This document shows, piece after piece, positions 6,156 through 10,189 of a stretch of DNA of 10,189 nt. This DNA is from JAEZKC01 sp046538945 (GTDB lineage Bacteria; Fibrobacterota; Chitinivibrionia; Chitinivibrionales; Chitinispirillaceae). The translations under genes and the position numbers were made by a program. The notes beneath the pieces were generated by a model that worked only from the letters and a program-made list of their open reading frames with translations, was not told the DNA's origin and ran no database searches. The stretch covers positions 1 through 10,189 of the forward strand of contig JBKHHW010000110.1 in the NCBI GenBank assembly GCA_046538945.1, read 5' to 3'. Within the stretch, counting starts at the first letter, position 1, and every line of letters starts with the position of its first letter.

Positions 6156-7919
6156 TCAAGATCTTCGGGACCTCTTTTTACCACCCTTCCCTTCCGTACG
6201 TCTCTTGTTATTACCACCTTTGTTGATGAATTTCGGTGTCGACGTCAGAAGGTCTACCTGCTTCCGGCGTCCTGCAGCGCTCTTTTCAATAAAACAGGTT
6301 TCACCGGTAAAGGGGTCCATGCCAGTGCAGTACATCATGGTGGAACGGGTCGAGGGGGTGGGGGTGAAGAGCTGAACCTGCTCCGGTGTATAGCGCAGAT
6401 CTTTCGTACACACCCGCTTGAGCTGCTTCATCTGCTCCATGCCGCATCCCGGGTGAGCTGCGATGAAGTAATAGGAAAGAAACAGCTTTTTTCCATCCGC
6501 GGCAGTAAGTCTGTCAAACAGTCTCTTGAACTCCAGCAGAGCTTCAATACCTGGTTTCCCCATCTTTTTCAGAACGTCATGAGAGCAGTGTTCAGGAGCG
6601 ATTTTCATCTGTCCCGATATGTGGTCCCGGATAAGCGTCTTAAGGTAGCGCGTGCCGTTTTGTCTGTCTGCAAGAATCATATCATACCTGATACCGGATG
6701 ACACAAAGACTCTTTTCACACCGGGAACTCTCTTTAGTTCATTCAGAAGAGAGATCTGCTGCGAGTGGTCGACAGGCATGCTGCGGCAAACTTCAGGGAA
6801 CAGGCACGCTTTATTTTCGCAGGCACCTTTTGTTAATTTCTTTTCACATTCAAAACCGTACATGTTCGCTGTCGGCCCGCCCACATCCATGATGTTTCCC
6901 TTGAAAAGCGGGTGAGCCGTTATCGCCTTCACCTCTTTTAGAATGGAAGCCTTGCTGCGGGATCTGACCGCTCGCCCCTGATGAACCGCTATGGCGCAGA
7001 AACTGCACTCCCCGTAGCACCCCCGATGAGTGAGGACTGAAAAGCGAATCGTTTCCAGTGCCTTGACAGGCCCATTCTTCAAATGGTATGGATGGGCATC
7101 CCGCATATAGTGGTAAGCGTGCACTTCATCGAGTTCATTCCGGTTTAAATACGGCTGGGGAGGGTTCTGTACCAGATACCGGGTATCCTGCTTTTGATAG
7201 ATAATTTTCGCCGTCACAGGATCGTTGTTTTTGTAAAATGTTCTGAACATCTCTGTAAAAGCGGCGTTGTCGGACTTGACTGTATCATAGCCGGGGAGCT
7301 CGATTCCCTTGTCAGGAGGAGTCTTTGAAATGTAGCAGAGTCCCCGGATATCACGGCAGTCCTGACCGTTTTTCAAATGCCGTGCAAGCTCGACAACCGA
7401 TTTTTCCGCCATCGAATAGAGAAGGTAATCCGCTTTAGAGTCAAAGAGAACGGATCTGCGTATGCTGTCTGACCAGTAATCATAATGAGCGACTCTCCGG
7501 AGGCTGGCCTCAAGCCCGCCCAGTACGATAGGAGCGCTGTTTTTGAAATGGGCTCTGATCAGGTTTGCGTAGGCGATCACCGCCCGATCCGGTCTTTTGT
7601 TGTTTACCCCTCCCGGTGTGTAGTCATCGCTTCGGCGGGGTTTGCCTGATGCGGTTCTGTTTGCCACCATGGAATCGATGCACCCACCGGTTACACCCCA
7701 GAAAACGGCCGGTTCGCCCAGTCTGGTTATATCTTCTGAGGAGCCCCGGTCAGGCTGGCCTATTATCCCGACCCTGAATCCGGCCTGCATCAGGCAGTGA
7801 CCCACCACAGAAACCCCTATAAGCGGTGAATCGATATAGCAGTCTCCGGTAACCAGTATGATATCGAGCTGTTTCCAGCCCAGTTTTTCCATCTCTTTTT
7901 TCGTGGTAGGAATAAACAT
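6156..7919 (-). CDS. ygiQ: YgiQ family (UPF0313) radical SAM protein
   Basis: Predicted cytosolic radical S-adenosylmethionine enzyme, 587 residues; the reaction of this family is not established as far as I know. The N-terminal part (FIPTTKKEM, KLGW, DIILVTGDCYID at about 2-30) matches the YgiQ opening and resembles a B12-binding-like fold. The radical SAM cluster motif is C301-x3-C305-x2-C308 in THRGCYGECSFCAI. Further family signatures are the cysteine group at 358, 367, 372 and 378, MKIAPEH (438-444) and QLFTPTPST (516-524). The C-terminus ends in a Lys/Arg/Gly-rich tail and is shorter than E. coli YgiQ (about 740 residues). The start at 7919 preserves the conserved FIPTTKKEM segment, although there is no clear Shine-Dalgarno sequence. 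It is divergent from the U32 gene. An auxiliary cluster on the extra cysteines is possible but unproven. Confidence 0.93.
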   Translation of the reverse strand: MFIPTTKKEMEKLGWKQLDIILVTGDCYIDSPLIGVSVVGHCLMQAGFRVGIIGQPDRGSSEDITRLGEPAVFWGVTGGCIDSMVANRTASGKPRRSDDYTPGGVNNKRPDRAVIAYANLIRAHFKNSAPIVLGGLEASLRRVAHYDYWSDSIRRSVLFDSKADYLLYSMAEKSVVELARHLKNGQDCRDIRGLCYISKTPPDKGIELPGYDTVKSDNAAFTEMFRTFYKNNDPVTAKIIYQKQDTRYLVQNPPQPYLNRNELDEVHAYHYMRDAHPYHLKNGPVKALETIRFSVLTHRGCYGECSFCAIAVHQGRAVRSRSKASILKEVKAITAHPLFKGNIMDVGGPTANMYGFECEKKLTKGACENKACLFPEVCRSMPVDHSQQISLLNELKRVPGVKRVFVSSGIRYDMILADRQNGTRYLKTLIRDHISGQMKIAPEHCSHDVLKKMGKPGIEALLEFKRLFDRLTAADGKKLFLSYYFIAAHPGCGMEQMKQLKRVCTKDLRYTPEQVQLFTPTPSTRSTMMYCTGMDPFTGETCFIEKSAAGRRKQVDLLTSTPKFINKGGNNKRRTEGKGGKKRSRRS

Positions 7920-7959
7920 TTGGATTGCCAGTTCGTTGTATACAATAAAATACTACTGC

Positions 7960-7994
7960 TTTGTGATTGAATATACGATATTTCTATTCACAAA
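7960..7994. promoter_or_regulatory. AT-rich dyad in the divergent ygiQ/U32 intergenic region
   Basis: Outer arms TTTGTGA (7960-7966) and TCACAAA (7988-7994) are perfect inverted repeats; nested inside are AATAT (7970-7974) and ATATT (7978-7982) around ACG. A separate 10-bp palindrome, TTGTATACAA, lies at 7936-7945. No convincing -10/-35 pair could be assigned for either gene. The dyad could be a shared regulator site or a cruciform; it may also be chance in AT-rich DNA. Confidence 0.35.
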
Positions 7995-8021
7995 ATTGCA
8001 ATGATTGGTACCTGTAAAAAC

Positions 8022-10189
8022 ATGAGTGAACAGAAAAAGAGAAAAATCGAGCTCCTTGCCCCGGGTGGTGATGCGGACAGTGTGAAAGCGGCAATCTGTG
8101 CCGGCGCGGATGCGGTCTACTGCGGAACTGCTTCTTTCAATGCAAGACAAAGAGCGGCCAACCTCTCTGTAGAGGAACTGGAGCAGCTCGTTCGTATTGC
8201 AGAGCAGAAGAATTGCCGGCTCTACCTCACTTTGAACACTTTAGTCTTTGATCACGAGATACCCCAAATTCTCAAACTCCTGGAAAGTGTCTACAGAGCG
8301 GGTATCCGTGTAGTAATCGTTCAGGATCTGGGTTTATTGCATATTCTGAAAACATATCTGCCCCAAATAGAAGTGCACGCATCAACTCAACTGACTACAC
8401 ATAATGCAGGACAGATCTCTTTTCTTTCCCGGTTCGGTGTCACCCAGGTAAACCTTTCAAGAGAACTTTCCCTTACAGAAATAAGGCCTCTGTGCGATGC
8501 GGCCCATGGAAAAAACATGAAAGTGGAAGTTTTCGTACACGGGGCATTCTGCATCTCATTTTCCGGCCAGTGCTATCTGTCGAGCTTTCTGTGCGGGAAA
8601 TCCGGCAACAGGGGCGAGTGCGTACAGCCGTGCAGACGGCTCTATTCTGCTCCTGGCACAAAAGCCAAAACGGATGCTAAGGCGGTATTCAACCTGAAGG
8701 ATAACTCTGTCTTTTCACATGCCGATTCCCTCTATAATGCAGGTGTGGATTCCCTTAAAATAGAGGGGCGGATAAAGAAGTTTTCCTATGTGTATAATGT
8801 GACCTCCGCCTGGAGGGAACAGGTGGATGCGCTCGAGGCCGGTGAAACTATCCGTCGTAAAGATAAAAGGCTTGAAACTGTCTTCAACAGGAAATTCACC
8901 GCGGGTTATGTGAAAGGCCGTATCGATGCCGATATGTTTATCGATACTTCACGGGATCAGTCGCTGAGGTTCGTCGCAAATGTAACCCGATACTGGGCAG
9001 ATAAAAAGATTCTCACGCTCGATAAGAAAACTGATTTCACAAATGATACTGAAATACTTGTCTATACCCCTGATTTCACGTTTATCTGCAAAGGTGTACT
9101 TACTAAAAAAATCTCCTCTTTTGAGTACCTGTTCAGCATCGAACACAAACTGAAGGGTAAGATCAATCAAGGCTACCAGGTCTTTACGCAGAAATCATCC
9201 GATTCTGCAGACAGCATAAAATCGATGATTGATGAGTTGCACCCTGAAAAAGTACCGCTCAGGATCACTGTTTCCGGCTCGATTGGTTCGGAACTGAAAG
9301 TCGTGTTTGAATCACCCCGGGAAAGTGTCACTCTGTATTCGCAGATACCGCTCACCGCTGCATCCAGAAGGCCGCTCGATCAGGAGATGCTCCGTTCTCA
9401 GTTCGAACGGCTTGGCACCAGTCAGTTCGTGCTGGAGGAACTTGATGCATCAGAGCTTTCGGAGGACAGCTTTATTCCTCAGAAAGAACTGAACCGGCTC
9501 CGGCGGGAGGCTGTCGAGAAACTCAGTGGTATCACGATAGAATCATCCAGTTTTGAAGTTCCTCCGGTTGTCCATTCCTCGTCGTCCGGAAGAAAGGTAA
9601 AAAAAGCTTACTTTGTGTATGACATTGGAAATGGTCTATCCTCAAAACGAAATTGCGATACGACTGCTGTTGTCATCCCAAACAGTATCCATGACATTGA
9701 AAAAGCGGCGGCTGTTATCAGGAGTGAAGGTTTCACTCCGTTTTTCAGTTCAATATATATAGGGCAGGATTTCGGGGATGCTGTGAAGCTTCTTCACAAG
9801 CTGGACGGGCGGAAAATTATCACGAATAATACCGGCATTGCCGATGCCGCATCCCGGCTGGGTATGGAGTGGGTTGCCGGCCCCGGATTTAATATCGCGA
9901 ATTCTTATGCGGTCGGGGCCCTGATGAGTATAAAAGGATTCAGCGGTTTTTTCTTATCACCTGAATTTTCTCAAAAGGATTTGGGAGCAATCCGGACACC
10001 TTCGCATATCGATGTGTGGCAGGCCGTCAACTTACAAAAGGTTCTCATGACAACCCGTCAGTGCCTGATCAGAAACATTTCAGGCTGCGGAAAAAAAGTG
10101 TGCGATCGCGATTGCCTTATTAACTGTAACCGGACCGTAACTGTCGTCAATTCGCAGGGGAAACGGTTTGAGGTCGTGAAGAGGCCGGG
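8022..10189 (+). CDS. Long U32-family (RlhA-like) protein, truncated at the right edge
   Basis: Named a peptidase family, but studied members (RlhA, TrhP, UbiU/UbiV) are Fe-S proteins acting in hydroxylation of 23S rRNA, tRNA or ubiquinone precursors. The frame is open for 722 codons to the edge. The N-terminus (KIELLAPGGD at 8-17, GADAVYCG, FNAR) is the classic U32 opening. VHASTQ (118-123) and the cluster motif C177-x6-C184, then NRGECVQPC with C200 and C204, plus SLKIEGRIKKFSY (244-256), complete the domain. Residues about 310-520 look like the mid-region of long RlhA-type proteins. About 529-722 resembles a second barrel half (GPGFNIANSYA at 620-630, FLSPE), followed by cysteines 681, 689, 694, 698 and 702. 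Length and layout favour RlhA-like over TrhP, but the substrate is unknown. An in-frame ATG at 8001 would add 7 residues; neither start has a clear ribosome site. Confidence 0.9.
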   Translation, partial: MSEQKKRKIELLAPGGDADSVKAAICAGADAVYCGTASFNARQRAANLSVEELEQLVRIAEQKNCRLYLTLNTLVFDHEIPQILKLLESVYRAGIRVVIVQDLGLLHILKTYLPQIEVHASTQLTTHNAGQISFLSRFGVTQVNLSRELSLTEIRPLCDAAHGKNMKVEVFVHGAFCISFSGQCYLSSFLCGKSGNRGECVQPCRRLYSAPGTKAKTDAKAVFNLKDNSVFSHADSLYNAGVDSLKIEGRIKKFSYVYNVTSAWREQVDALEAGETIRRKDKRLETVFNRKFTAGYVKGRIDADMFIDTSRDQSLRFVANVTRYWADKKILTLDKKTDFTNDTEILVYTPDFTFICKGVLTKKISSFEYLFSIEHKLKGKINQGYQVFTQKSSDSADSIKSMIDELHPEKVPLRITVSGSIGSELKVVFESPRESVTLYSQIPLTAASRRPLDQEMLRSQFERLGTSQFVLEELDASELSEDSFIPQKELNRLRREAVEKLSGITIESSSFEVPPVVHSSSSGRKVKKAYFVYDIGNGLSSKRNCDTTAVVIPNSIHDIEKAAAVIRSEGFTPFFSSIYIGQDFGDAVKLLHKLDGRKIITNNTGIADAASRLGMEWVAGPGFNIANSYAVGALMSIKGFSGFFLSPEFSQKDLGAIRTPSHIDVWQAVNLQKVLMTTRQCLIRNISGCGKKVCDRDCLINCNRTVTVVNSQGKRFEVVKRP

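Noticed and set aside
6108..6701. A 197-codon plus-strand open frame opposite the 3' half of ygiQ
   Set aside because: It lies almost entirely antisense to a strongly conserved radical SAM coding region, has low-complexity, Ser/His/Leu-rich composition and no ribosome site; it is a shadow frame.
7960..7994. CRP/FNR site reading of TTTGTGA...TCACAAA
   Set aside because: The half-sites resemble CRP arms, but the gap is 21 bp instead of about 6, so a standard CRP dimer could not span them.
1..10189. CRISPR array, tRNA/rRNA gene, insertion sequence or prophage signal
   Set aside because: I saw no regularly spaced repeats, no tRNA-like cloverleaf, no transposase or integrase frame and no terminal inverted repeats with target duplications.

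Overview
The window looks like chromosomal DNA from a Gram-negative bacterium of about 50% GC. The best clue to lineage is the protein encoded at 3566-6013. It has a signal peptide, tandem carboxypeptidase-regulatory-like repeats and a C-terminal tail resembling type IX secretion (T9SS, type A) sorting domains. That points to the Fibrobacterota/Chlorobiota/Bacteroidota side of the tree. A Fibrobacterota (Chitinispirillia-like) source is my guess only; there is no rRNA or other marker here to settle it.

Layout. (1) 1-3272, minus strand: a ferrous-iron uptake locus. A DtxR-family metalloregulator with a fused C-terminal FeoA domain (2498-3208) is followed by feoA (2141-2434) and feoB (starts at 2144, runs off the left edge with 714 codons visible). 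feoA and feoB overlap by an ATGA junction. The same dyad, AATTAGA-N4-TCTAACT, lies upstream of both the regulator and feoA, so I infer that the regulator controls itself and feoAB according to iron status. (2) 3273-3565: an intergenic stretch with a GC-rich hairpin and a short possible coding remnant. (3) 3566-6013, minus: the large secreted repeat protein, preceded by a good sigma70-like promoter. (4) 6156-7919, minus: a YgiQ-family radical SAM protein. (5) 7920-8021: a divergent intergenic region with an AT-rich dyad. (6) 8022 to the right edge, plus: a long U32-family protein of the kind that includes the RNA hydroxylase RlhA, truncated after 722 codons.

How they may work together. The feo genes and regulator form one coherent iron(II) import and sensing unit. 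YgiQ and the U32 protein are divergently transcribed and both carry cysteine motifs expected to bind iron-sulfur clusters. Their closeness to feo may be chance or may reflect an Fe-S theme. Nothing here amounts to a clearly new system. The most worthwhile signals are the paired operators, the mixed DtxR/MntR metal site of the regulator, and the second cysteine cluster in the U32 protein.
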